Positions 17,300 through 25,379 of a stretch of 64,000 bases of DNA are shown here, piece by piece (positions within the stretch are counted from its first letter, which is position 1; the number at the start of each line of letters is the position of its first letter). This DNA comes from Phycicoccus sp. Soil748. GTDB taxonomy: Bacteria > Actinomycetota > Actinomycetes > Actinomycetales > Dermatophilaceae. The notes under the pieces were generated by a model. That model worked only from the letters and a program-made list of their open reading frames with translations, had not been told where the DNA came from and did not search any database. The stretch covers positions 92,000 through 155,999 of the forward strand of contig NZ_LMSC01000005.1 of NCBI RefSeq assembly GCF_001428025.1, written 5' to 3'. Made by a program: the position numbers and the translations under genes.

Positions 17300-19345
17300 A
17301 TGCAGCAGGAGCACGAGGACGCGACCGTCAGGAGCGAGCCCCGGCGCCGTGCCCGCCTCCCGGAGCCGCGGCGCCGTACCCGGCTGGTGCTGGCCAGTGC
17401 GCTGATGCTGTTCGTCGAGCTGGCGCTGATCCGGTGGACGTCGTCCAACAACCTCTACCTCGTCCACCTCACCAACTTCGTCCTGCTGGCGAGCTTCCTC
17501 GGCATCGGGCTGGGGTTCCTGCGGGCCAAGGCAGAGCGCGACCTCTTCCCACTGGCGCCGGTCCTGCTCGCGGCGCTCATCGCGTTCGTCCTGGTGTTCC
17601 CCGTGCGCACCGGTACGGGGCGCGGTGGACAGTGGCAGCTCGTGGGCCTGTTCGACCTGCCGCCGCTGCCGCGTCCGCTGAGCCTGGCCGTCGTCTTCGT
17701 GCTCACCGTCGCGACCCTGATGGCGCTCGCCCAGGAGGTGGGCCGGACCTTCGCCACCTTCGCCCCGCTCGAGGCCTACCGGCTCGACGTCGTCGGCAGC
17801 CTGACCGGCATCGTCGCCTTCGCCGCGCTGTCGTTCCTGCGGCTGCCGCCGCTCGGCTGGGGCCTGGTGGCTGCCGCCGCGTTCGTCGTCCTGCTCGGCC
17901 GCCGCGCCGCCCGGGCCGGGCGCCTGCCGGCCGTTGCCCTCGCCGCCCTCGTCCTCATGCTCGGCGCAGAGTCCTTCCTGGGCAGCTTCCAGTGGTCGCC
18001 CTACTACAAGATCCACACCGCCGACGTGGCCGGCGGCCTCGTGCGCGTCGAGGTCAACAACACGCCGCTGCAGACCGCCCTGCCGGTGTCGGTGATCAAG
18101 CAGAGCTCGCAGTTCTACCTCTACCCCTACACCTACGCCGGCCCGCACGACGACGTGCTGGTCGTCGGCGCCGGCACCGGCAACGACGTTGCCGTGGCCC
18201 TGGACCAGGGAGCCAAGCGGGTCGACGCCGTCGAGATCGACCCGGCGCTGCTGCAGCTCGGCCGCGACCGCCACCCCGACCGGCCGTACTCCGACCCACG
18301 CGTCACCACCCACGTCGACGACGGCCGCGCGTTCATGGAGCGCACCGACCGCCGCTACGACCTGATCCTGCTGGCGCTGCCCGACTCCGCGACCATCGTC
18401 ACCGGCCAGTCGGCGCTGCGGCTGGAGAACTACCTGTTCACCACCCAGGCGCTCACCAAGGCTCGCTCGCTGCTCAAGCCCGGCGGCACGTTCGCCATGT
18501 ACAACTACTACGAGCCGTGGCTGCTGGACCGCTACGCCAACACCGTCCGCACCGTCTACGGCACCGCGCCGTGCGTGCAGCTCGGTCCGAGCTACGGCCC
18601 GCGCCAGCAGGCGGTGCTCACGCTGCGCAAGGACGCCAGCACGGGTGGGTGCACCAACACCTGGACCCCGCGCGCCGCCGCCCTCGAGCCCTCCGTCGAC
18701 GACCGGCCGTTCCCCTACCTCGGCTCCCGCTCCATACCGTCGTTCTACCTGTGGATGCTCGGCCTGGTCCTGCTCGCCTCCGTCGTGGCCGTCCGCACGG
18801 TCGCGGGTCCGCTGCGCACCATGCGCCCGTATGCCGACCTGTTCTTCATGGGCGGCGCCTTCCTGCTGCTGGAGACCAAGAACGTCGTCCAGTTCGCGCT
18901 GCTCTTCGGCACGACCTGGGCCGTGAACGCGGCGGTCTTCGCCGGGGTGCTGCTCAGCGTCCTCGCGGCGATCGAGGTCGCCCGCCGGGTCACCATCAGG
19001 CGCCCGGTCCTGCTGTACCCGGTGCTCCTCGCGGCGCTCGCGCTCGCCTGGCTCGTTCCGCAGGACAGCCTGCTGGACCTGTCCGTCGTCCCGCGCTTCC
19101 TCGCCGGCGTGACGATCGCGTTCCTGCCGATCTTCGTCGCCAACCTGCTCTTCGCCGTGCGGTTCAAGGGGTCGGGGTCGAGCACGGTGGCGTTCGGCGC
19201 CAACCTGCTTGGCGCCATGGTGGGTGGCGCGCTGGAGTACCTCGCGCTCATCCTCGGCTTCAACGCCCTGCTCATCGTGGTCGCCCTGCTCTACGGGCTG
19301 GCGCTGCTCACGGGGCGCCGGCACCTGGTGGCCGCCCGCGCCTGA
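17300..19345 (+). CDS. polytopic membrane protein with central spermidine-synthase-like domain
   Basis: A 681-residue fusion. Helices at about 30-245 are followed by a soluble Rossmann methyltransferase-type domain (about 265-460) with VLVVGAGTGNDVAVAL as the SAM-binding loop and VDAVEIDPALLQLG as the acidic loop, then DLILLALPDSATIVTGQSALRLENYLFT as in spermidine-synthase-like proteins, and finally more helices (about 475-670). Such fused polyamine-synthase-like membrane proteins are widespread but uncharacterised. The canonical catalytic Asp positions cannot be confirmed by eye. ATG at 17300 has GGGGAG close upstream. It is divergent from the epimerase gene with a 91-base gap. Confidence 0.83.
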   Translation: MQQEHEDATVRSEPRRRARLPEPRRRTRLVLASALMLFVELALIRWTSSNNLYLVHLTNFVLLASFLGIGLGFLRAKAERDLFPLAPVLLAALIAFVLVFPVRTGTGRGGQWQLVGLFDLPPLPRPLSLAVVFVLTVATLMALAQEVGRTFATFAPLEAYRLDVVGSLTGIVAFAALSFLRLPPLGWGLVAAAAFVVLLGRRAARAGRLPAVALAALVLMLGAESFLGSFQWSPYYKIHTADVAGGLVRVEVNNTPLQTALPVSVIKQSSQFYLYPYTYAGPHDDVLVVGAGTGNDVAVALDQGAKRVDAVEIDPALLQLGRDRHPDRPYSDPRVTTHVDDGRAFMERTDRRYDLILLALPDSATIVTGQSALRLENYLFTTQALTKARSLLKPGGTFAMYNYYEPWLLDRYANTVRTVYGTAPCVQLGPSYGPRQQAVLTLRKDASTGGCTNTWTPRAAALEPSVDDRPFPYLGSRSIPSFYLWMLGLVLLASVVAVRTVAGPLRTMRPYADLFFMGGAFLLLETKNVVQFALLFGTTWAVNAAVFAGVLLSVLAAIEVARRVTIRRPVLLYPVLLAALALAWLVPQDSLLDLSVVPRFLAGVTIAFLPIFVANLLFAVRFKGSGSSTVAFGANLLGAMVGGALEYLALILGFNALLIVVALLYGLALLTGRRHLVAARA

Positions 19346-19430
19346 ACCGGGCCGGACGCCGGGCGACCAAGGGGTGCTTTCGGGGTCATACCGGATGGTC
19401 GGGCAACGAGACACCACGAAGGATGGGCCG

Positions 19431-19923
19431 ATGAGCACCAGTGTCGCTGCACCTGCACGGACCGTGCCCCGAGCGTTTGTGGTGGCCGGTCTGCTGGGCT
19501 GCGTCCACGCTGCCTTCAGCCTCTACTGGGCGGTGGGCGGCACGGCGCTCGTCTGGTCGCTGGGCAGCGACCTCGTGGCGACGTTCCGGGGGAGGGAATG
19601 GGTGCTCGCTCCGATCGGTGCACTGAAGCTCGTCGCAGCGCTGGCGCCCCTCCTCCTGGCCTCGAACGGGCTGGCCGGCCGGGCAGGTCGCGCGGTCCGC
19701 GTGCTGGCTCGGTGCGGCGGTCCTGGTCCTGTGGGGTGGTCTCAACACGGTGGTGGCCAACCTCGTGCTCGTGGGCGCGATCCACCCGTCCTCGGGCTTC
19801 GACCGCCCAGGGATGGTCGGCCACGCCTGGCTGTGGGACCCGTTGTTCCTCCTGTGGGGCGCGTCGGTCGTCCTGGGCCTCCGCGCCCGAGCAGGTGCGA
19901 GCGGCGCCCGGCGCGACCGTTAG
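19431..19923 (+). pseudogene. DUF3995-like membrane protein gene with a frameshift
   Basis: ATG at 19431 (GAAGGA 7 bases upstream) opens a membrane protein (CVHAAFSLYWAVGGTALVW…LKLVAALAPLLLASN) that matches the start of DUF3995-type proteins. Around 19690-19705 the frame shifts: the rest of the domain (WLGAAVLVLWGGLNTVVANLV…HAWLWDPLFLLWGASVVLGLRARAG) continues in the next frame and stops at the TAG at 19921. The region is one base too long for a single frame, so either there is a one-base insertion or a sequence error. As read, the product would be truncated and lose its last two helices. Confidence 0.75.
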
Positions 19924-19933
19924 GGTTTGCAGG

Positions 19934-21250
19934 GTGCTGAGGACGACGGCGGCTGTGGTCGCAGGCAAGGCCGCGCGCGCGGCGTCCCGTCTCCGCGGCG
20001 GTGGCTCCGCCCTGCCGGGGCTGGTGGCCGAGAAGGTAGACCCGGGGTTCCTCACCCACGCGCTCGCCGACGTCCGCGGCGGCATCGTGGTGGTCAGCGG
20101 CACCAACGGCAAGACGACCACCACCAAGATGCTCGTCGCCGTGCTGCGAGCCCATGGCCGCACCGTCTTCACCAACCCCACGGGCAGCAACTTCACCCGC
20201 GGCGTCATCTCCTCGATGCTCGGCGAGCTGCCGGTGAGCGGCCGCCTGGCCGCGGACCTCGCGGTGCTCGAGCTCGACGAGGCGCACGCCCTCAAGTTCG
20301 CCGCGGCCGTCAAGCCCACCCACGCGCTGCTGCTCAACGTCGCCCGCGACCAGCTCGACCGGTTCGCTGAGATCGACCACACCGCCCAGCTCCTGGCCAG
20401 CCTCGCCGAGCAGACGACCACCGGCGTCGTGCTCAACCTCGACGACTCCTTCATCTCCCGCATCCGCGACCGCGTCGCCGACGGCGTCCAGGTCCGCTAC
20501 TTCGGTGTCGACGCCTCCATCGCCGACCGCCTGCCCGAGCTGCAGGAGCAGGACGTGCGGTTCGAGGACGACTTCGTGCCGCCGGTCGCCGGTCCCGACG
20601 ACGGCCTGCTCAAGCCGAGCGATGAGCGGTCGTTCGAGGTGCTGTTCGGCGACGGCTCCGCCGGCTCTGGCACGGTCGGCCCGCTCGAGCTCCAGCAGCG
20701 CGGCCTCGCCGCGATGATCAACGCCACGGCCGCCACCGCCACGGCGCGCCTGCTCCTCGGCGACGTCTTCGACCCGGCCAGGGCCGCCGAGGCCCTGCGC
20801 GCGGTGACCCCGCCGTTCGGCCGGGGCGAGGTCGTCATGGTCGACGGCCAGCCGCTCGAGCTGGTCCTGGTGAAGAACCCGGCCGGGTTCACGGTCGCCC
20901 TGGGCACCTACGGCTCCACGCCGGTCGCGACGATGGTCGCCATCAACGACAACTACGCCGACGGCCGCGACGTCTCCTGGCTCTACGACGTGAGCTTCGA
21001 GAGCCTGCGGCAGCGCGGCGTCGCCGTGACCAGCGGCGTCCGCGGCTACGACATGGCGTTGCGCCTGCAGTACGACGACGTGCCCGTCGAGCGGGTCGAG
21101 CCCGACCTCGAGGCGGCGCTCGACGCGTTCCTTGCCGCGCACCGCGACGAGCCCAAGCGGATCTTCTGCACCTACACCGCGATGATGGCGCTGCGCCGGG
21201 TGCTCGCCGCCCGATACGACCTGCCCGACATCGGCGAGGAGGCGTCATGA
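19934..21250 (+). CDS. murT: MurT, lipid II isoglutaminyl synthase ligase subunit
   Basis: A 438-residue Mur-ligase-type protein with the ATP loop GTNGKTTTTK at 56-65, the Mur middle-domain segments ELDEAHALKFAAAVKPTHALLLNVARDQLDRF, and a C-terminal DUF1727 domain (LVLVKNPAGFTVAL, IAINDNYADGRDVSWLYDVSFE-type region). With GatD it amidates D-Glu of lipid II. Unlike typical MurT, I find no CxxC pairs for a zinc ribbon in residues 175-225; the only Cys is near the end. GTG at 19934 is chosen (AGGG about 9 bases upstream) and gatD overlaps its stop by ATGA. Confidence 0.93.
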   Translation: MLRTTAAVVAGKAARAASRLRGGGSALPGLVAEKVDPGFLTHALADVRGGIVVVSGTNGKTTTTKMLVAVLRAHGRTVFTNPTGSNFTRGVISSMLGELPVSGRLAADLAVLELDEAHALKFAAAVKPTHALLLNVARDQLDRFAEIDHTAQLLASLAEQTTTGVVLNLDDSFISRIRDRVADGVQVRYFGVDASIADRLPELQEQDVRFEDDFVPPVAGPDDGLLKPSDERSFEVLFGDGSAGSGTVGPLELQQRGLAAMINATAATATARLLLGDVFDPARAAEALRAVTPPFGRGEVVMVDGQPLELVLVKNPAGFTVALGTYGSTPVATMVAINDNYADGRDVSWLYDVSFESLRQRGVAVTSGVRGYDMALRLQYDDVPVERVEPDLEAALDAFLAAHRDEPKRIFCTYTAMMALRRVLAARYDLPDIGEEAS

Positions 21251-22113
21251 CCATCCAGCCACCAGCCCACGCGAACCCCGCGCAGTCCGAGCCCGCCCAG
21301 CACGGTGCCACGGCGGCCCACCCCCAGGACGTGTTCATCCCGGGGGAGCCGCAGGACTCCGCGGTCGTCCCCGACGCCGAGCGCGAGGGCAAGGGCGCCA
21401 TCCACCTGGTGCACCTCTACCCGCGCGAGATGAGCATCTACGGCGACCTCGGCAACACCCGCGCGCTCGCCGCCCGCATCCGCCGGCACGGCTACAGCCC
21501 CGTCGTGCACCAGCACCACCCGGGCAGCGCGTTCCCCGAGACCGTGCACCTCGTGGTCGGCGGCGGCGGCCAGGACTCCGGGCAGGTGCGGGTCGAGGCC
21601 GACCTCGAGCAGATCTCCGACCGGCTGCGCGGCCTCGCCAGCGACGGGACGCCGATGCTCATGATCTGCGGGATGTACCAGCTGTTCGGCAACGCCTTCA
21701 TCACCGTCGAGGGCAAGCGGCTCCCGGGCCTCGGCATCCTCGACGTCACGACCCAGGGCAACGCCAAGCGCATGATCGGCCCGGTCGTCCTCAGCACGGA
21801 GTTCGGTGACGTCGTCGGCTACGAGAACCACTCCGGCTCGACGACGCTCGGAGACGGCCAGGCGCCGTTCGGGACGGTGCGCGCCGGTTTCGGCAACAAC
21901 GGCACCGACCGCACCGAGGGTGCCCGCACGGCCAACGTCATCGGCTCCTACCTGCACGGCCCTATCCTCCCGGCCAACCCGGCGCTCGCGGACGCGCTCA
22001 TCGCCCTTGCCGCCGAGCGCGCCACCGGACGGCCGTTCGAGCCGGCCCCGCAGGACGACGGTTTCGCCGACGAGGCCCGCACGCGTCAGGTGCGCCGGCT
22101 CGTCAAGCGCTGA
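21247..22113 (+). CDS. gatD: GatD, glutamine amidotransferase subunit of lipid II isoglutaminyl synthase
   Basis: A 288-residue class I (CobQ-like) glutaminase that supplies ammonia to MurT. The nucleophile lies in MICGMYQLFG (C141) and the catalytic His in SYLHGP (H237); HLYPREMSIYGDLGNT is the family's N-terminal block. The domain normally begins near residue 51, so about 50 proline/alanine-rich residues form an extra head. The ATG overlaps the murT stop (ATGA at 21247), which fixes this start and gives one-to-one coupling of the two subunits. Confidence 0.93.
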   Translation: MTIQPPAHANPAQSEPAQHGATAAHPQDVFIPGEPQDSAVVPDAEREGKGAIHLVHLYPREMSIYGDLGNTRALAARIRRHGYSPVVHQHHPGSAFPETVHLVVGGGGQDSGQVRVEADLEQISDRLRGLASDGTPMLMICGMYQLFGNAFITVEGKRLPGLGILDVTTQGNAKRMIGPVVLSTEFGDVVGYENHSGSTTLGDGQAPFGTVRAGFGNNGTDRTEGARTANVIGSYLHGPILPANPALADALIALAAERATGRPFEPAPQDDGFADEARTRQVRRLVKR

Positions 22114-22125
22114 CCACTGCCCGGT

Positions 22126-23001
22126 ATGCAGCCGCAGCAGCGCCTGACCGACCGTTCCACGCCCGTGCCCGCACGGGTCTCCCCGAAGGTCCTGGACCTG
22201 TTCGCCGTCCCGGACGACGTCCGGCCCCTGCCCGGGGGCGGGGGTGGCAGTGTCGTCGCCGGCGACCTGGTGCTGTCGCCGGGGCGTGACGCGACGACCC
22301 AGGACTGGCTGAGCCCGGTCCTGGCCCGCCTAGCGGTGGCCCTCGACCTGGAGCGGCCGGGGACCGTCCGGATCGCCATGCCGATCCCTGCCCGGGACGG
22401 CTCCTGGGTGGTCGATGGCTGGGCCGCGAGCCGGTTCGAGCCCGACACGACCGCCTGCACCGACCTCGACGTCCTCGTGGCGACCGGCCGGGTGCTGCAC
22501 GCCCGCCTGGCCGTCGCGGTGCCCGAGCGCCCTGCCGGGCTCGACGCGCGGACCGACTGCTGGGCGCAGGCCGACCGCCTCGTCCATGGTGGCGGCGCCG
22601 CACTGCGTGACGCGGTCGCGCGATACGGGTCCGACCTCGCCGACCAGTGGGTGGGCGAGCTCGAGGACGCGGACGGGGGAGGCCTGACGGGGCCCCAGCA
22701 GGCGCAGCTGGTCCACGGTGACCTCGCGGGCAACGTCCTGCTCGACGCGACGGGCACCCCGGTGGTCATCGATCTCGCGCCGTACTGGTGGCCGCCGTCG
22801 TGGGCCGAGGCGGTGTGCGTCCTCGACGCCGTCCTGTGGCACGGTGCGGACCCAGCGGTACTGGTGCAGTGGCAGGACCCGATCAGGCGGCCGATGCTTC
22901 TGCGGGCCGCGCTGTTCCGGCTCCTCAGCGAGCCGCCGGGCAGCCCGCTGACGGCCGACCTGGCGCGGGTCGTCGACCCGACCCGGCTACGAGCCCTCTA
23001 G
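22126..23001 (+). CDS. TIGR02569-like aminoglycoside-phosphotransferase-fold protein
   Basis: A 291-residue protein with the layout of a kinase-like APH fold: GGGGGSVVAGDLVLSPG near the N-terminus, and a catalytic-loop-like QLVHGDLAGNVLLDATGTPVVIDLAPYWWPPSWAEAV (HGD…N, then DL in place of DFG). It resembles an actinobacterial family annotated as TIGR02569, of unknown function. It lies 12 bases after gatD on the same strand, so cotranscription with murT-gatD is likely. No ribosome site is obvious before the ATG. The substrate is unknown. Confidence 0.75.
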   Translation: MQPQQRLTDRSTPVPARVSPKVLDLFAVPDDVRPLPGGGGGSVVAGDLVLSPGRDATTQDWLSPVLARLAVALDLERPGTVRIAMPIPARDGSWVVDGWAASRFEPDTTACTDLDVLVATGRVLHARLAVAVPERPAGLDARTDCWAQADRLVHGGGAALRDAVARYGSDLADQWVGELEDADGGGLTGPQQAQLVHGDLAGNVLLDATGTPVVIDLAPYWWPPSWAEAVCVLDAVLWHGADPAVLVQWQDPIRRPMLLRAALFRLLSEPPGSPLTADLARVVDPTRLRAL

Positions 23002-23019
23002 GGCTTCTGCGGCAGGGAC

Positions 23020-23463
23020 TCAGGCGTCCGGGTCGCTGCCCCAGGCCAGCCGCAGCGCGATGAGCTCGGCCAGCGTCGCTGACTCGCCGTCGCGGCCGCC
23101 GGCACCGACCTGCAGCGGCGGGGGCGTCGGCGCGATGGCGACGGTGCGCCACCGGCCGAACCGCTCCGGCGGCACGACGAGCACGTAGTAGGAGCCGTCG
23201 GTCCCGATCCCGATCGACTCGTCGCGGCGCAGGTACCAGCCCCGGACACCCGTGCGGTAGCGGCCACGGCCCGACCAGGGGCGCGCCGTGAGCTCCTCGG
23301 TGGGGAAGCCGGCCTCGGTCGCGCGGGTGACGAACTCGTCGACGAGCACCTGGGCCCGCACCGACTCCCGCTCACGGCGCCGCTGGTCGGCGGCCACGTG
23401 GTAGTCGGCGGCCTCTGCGCGCTCCGCGGCTCGGCGACGGCGCTCCTCCTCGTCCTCACCCAT
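23020..23463 (-). CDS. hypothetical protein with charged N-terminal coiled coil
   Basis: A 147-residue soluble protein. Residues 1-45 are highly charged (GEDEEERRRRAAERAEAAD…) and probably helical; the remainder reads like a compact domain (YRTGVRGWYLRRDESIGIGTDGSYYVLVVPPERFGRWRTVAIAP). No family is recognised. Its ATG overlaps the last 8 bases of the upstream flippase-like gene, so it is the third and last gene of a coupled minus-strand set with the flippase and the PIG-L deacetylase. Confidence 0.75.
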   Translation of the reverse strand: MGEDEEERRRRAAERAEAADYHVAADQRRRERESVRAQVLVDEFVTRATEAGFPTEELTARPWSGRGRYRTGVRGWYLRRDESIGIGTDGSYYVLVVPPERFGRWRTVAIAPTPPPLQVGAGGRDGESATLAELIALRLAWGSDPDA

Positions 23464-24526
23464 GCGCGTGCTCCTCGACCGGTTCCTGCTTGGGGCTGAA
23501 CGACCACGCGAGCCACCCGAGGGCGCCCAGCGGGATCTCCATGAGGTGGGTGTAGACGGAGAAGAGGATGGCGCCGGCGAACGCCTCCGCCGGCCCGGCA
23601 CCCCAGGCGATGAGCGCCGACGTGGTGACCGCCTCGGTCACCCCCAGCCCGCCGGGGGTGACCCCGACCGCCGTGGCCAGGCGCCCGATCGCGTATGCCG
23701 CGAAGAGCTGCCCGTAGTAGAGGTGCACGCCCGTGGCATCCATGCACACCAGGAAGAGCAGGTAGTAGACGCCGAAGAAGCCGACGAGGCCCAGGGTCAT
23801 CCTGAGCCAGCCGGTCCGGACCACGTCGTTGATGCGCGCCCGGAGGTCGACGACGAGGTCCCTGACGCTCATGCTGCGGCGGCGCCACAGCCGGCCGAGC
23901 ACCTTGTCGATGCCCTGGCCGATGGCCACCGCGGCCCGTTCGGAGACGAGGACCGCCACGAACGCGCCGAGGAGGAGCGCGCCGCTGAACGCACCGCCGA
24001 TCGCGGCGTCCTGCAGCTTCTTCGGGACGTCGGCGTCCGCCCCGGCGAGCAGGGCGACGATCGCAACGAGGGGCAGGGCGATGCGGGCCAGCACGTTCCA
24101 CACGCCGGTGACGATGGCCGACGTGGAGATGTCGCGGCGGGAGAACCCCCACGAGCGGCAGATCGTGTAGGTCGCGGCCAGGCCGGCCGCGCCGCCACCG
24201 GGCAGCAGGTTGCCCACGGACGAACCGGCGACGTTGACGATGAGGGCCTGCCAGTGCCGCAGGCCGTGCAGCGACCCCGTGAGGGTGAACGTGTAGCAGT
24301 AGAGGCCGACCACGACACCCCCGAGCAGCACCAGGGCGGTGGCCACGGGCACGCGGTCCAGCACCTGCCAGACCTCGCCCCAGGAGACGTGGGAGACGCG
24401 GGGGAGTCCCCACACCAGCAGGACCGCCGCCAGGCCGAGGCCCAGAACTCCCTGCAGGACGGTGCGACCGCGCGAGCGTGCCGGGCGCTGGGCCGGTCCC
24501 TCGGTGGTTGCAGTCCCGGCGCTCAC
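23456..24526 (-). CDS. UPF0104 / LPG-synthase-like (flippase-like) membrane protein
   Basis: A 356-residue polytopic protein of the UPF0104/AglD-like family. Diagnostic segments are the glycine-rich NVAGSSVGNLLPGGGAAGLAATYTICRSWGFSRRDISTSAIVTGVWNVLAR and, near the end, AIGRLATAVGVTPGGLGVTEAVTTSALIAWG. Relatives are phosphatidylglycerol lysyltransferase TM domains and glycolipid flippase-like proteins. It overlaps the PIG-L gene by GTGA at its start and the small charged protein at its end. A role in lipid-linked glycan or lipid transfer is inferred from the neighbouring deacetylase and glycosyltransferase. Confidence 0.88.
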   Translation of the reverse strand: MSAGTATTEGPAQRPARSRGRTVLQGVLGLGLAAVLLVWGLPRVSHVSWGEVWQVLDRVPVATALVLLGGVVVGLYCYTFTLTGSLHGLRHWQALIVNVAGSSVGNLLPGGGAAGLAATYTICRSWGFSRRDISTSAIVTGVWNVLARIALPLVAIVALLAGADADVPKKLQDAAIGGAFSGALLLGAFVAVLVSERAAVAIGQGIDKVLGRLWRRRSMSVRDLVVDLRARINDVVRTGWLRMTLGLVGFFGVYYLLFLVCMDATGVHLYYGQLFAAYAIGRLATAVGVTPGGLGVTEAVTTSALIAWGAGPAEAFAGAILFSVYTHLMEIPLGALGWLAWSFSPKQEPVEEHAHG

Positions 24527-25347
24527 GGCAGGCCCTCGAAGATGTCGGTCGCCACCCGGTGGCCCGGGGGGCTCGCAGGGTCAATGAACCACTCGCGCCC
24601 GAAGACGAGGTCGTAGAGGGGACGGGGGATGCGCAGGAACGCCGCCAGCGTGCGGTCGGCGCCCGCCCCCGCGCTCGCCTGCGACGCGTGGGCGCGCATG
24701 GAGGCGCGCTTCGCGGCGGCATACCGGCGCACGGAGATGCGGTGGGTGATCTCGGACCGCGCGCTGAAGGCCCGGCGGAAGCTGTCGCGGTCGAACTCCG
24801 GCGGGAAGTGGTAGAACTTCGCGGCGAGGTCGAGCCCCCGGTTGATGGCGTCCCGCGGCACGGTGGCCTCGAGCACCCGGGGTGTCCCGGCGAGCTCGGC
24901 CGCCCTGGCGCCGACGACGTGCACCTTGACGTGGTCGCGGTGGCCGTAGCCCCCGTTGCGGTCGTAGGTGAGCAGCACGTCGGCCTGCTCCTCGCGCAGG
25001 ATCGCTGCCAGCCGCTGGGCCGCCTCGTCGATGTCGACCCGGACGAAGCGCTCGCGCCCCGGGGGGTCGGGGTGGGCGCCGTCCACCATCCCGCTGTCGG
25101 CGTAGCCGAGCCACTCGACGCGCGCGACGCCCAGCGCCTGCGCGCTCCGGCGCAGCTCGTCCAGGCGACGGTCGCCGAGCCGGCCGTCGGCGGCGTACTC
25201 GTCCGAGGCGAGGCCGAGGTCGCCGTCGGTCGCCACGACCGTGACCACCCGGTGGCCCTCCGCTGCGGCGCGCGCCATCGTCCCCGACGTGAGGAGCGCC
25301 TCGTCGTCGGGGTGCGCGTGGAACGCCACCAGGGTGCGGGTCATCAC
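24523..25347 (-). CDS. PIG-L / LmbE family deacetylase
   Basis: A 274-residue zinc-dependent deacetylase. The N-terminus TLVAFHAHPDDEALLTSGTMARA has the AHPDDE zinc motif, and the second metal histidine falls in GHRDHVKVH. The family includes MshB and Mca of mycothiol metabolism and GlcNAc-lipid deacetylases; the substrate is not decided here, but the adjacent GT4 transferase makes a glycoconjugate plausible. Start is GTG at 25347 or the next codon ATG; AGGA lies 6 bases before the GTG. It is divergent from the glycosyltransferase with only 32 bases between starts. Confidence 0.9.
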   Translation of the reverse strand: MMTRTLVAFHAHPDDEALLTSGTMARAAAEGHRVVTVVATDGDLGLASDEYAADGRLGDRRLDELRRSAQALGVARVEWLGYADSGMVDGAHPDPPGRERFVRVDIDEAAQRLAAILREEQADVLLTYDRNGGYGHRDHVKVHVVGARAAELAGTPRVLEATVPRDAINRGLDLAAKFYHFPPEFDRDSFRRAFSARSEITHRISVRRYAAAKRASMRAHASQASAGAGADRTLAAFLRIPRPLYDLVFGREWFIDPASPPGHRVATDIFEGLP

Positions 25348-25379
25348 GAGCCATCCTGTCGCATGGCAGGCTCTAGCCC

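Noticed and set aside
17255-19438. Long minus-strand frame opposite the spermidine-synthase-like gene
   Set aside because: Composition is Gln/Glu/Arg/His-rich with no domain, while the plus frame has clear motifs and helices.
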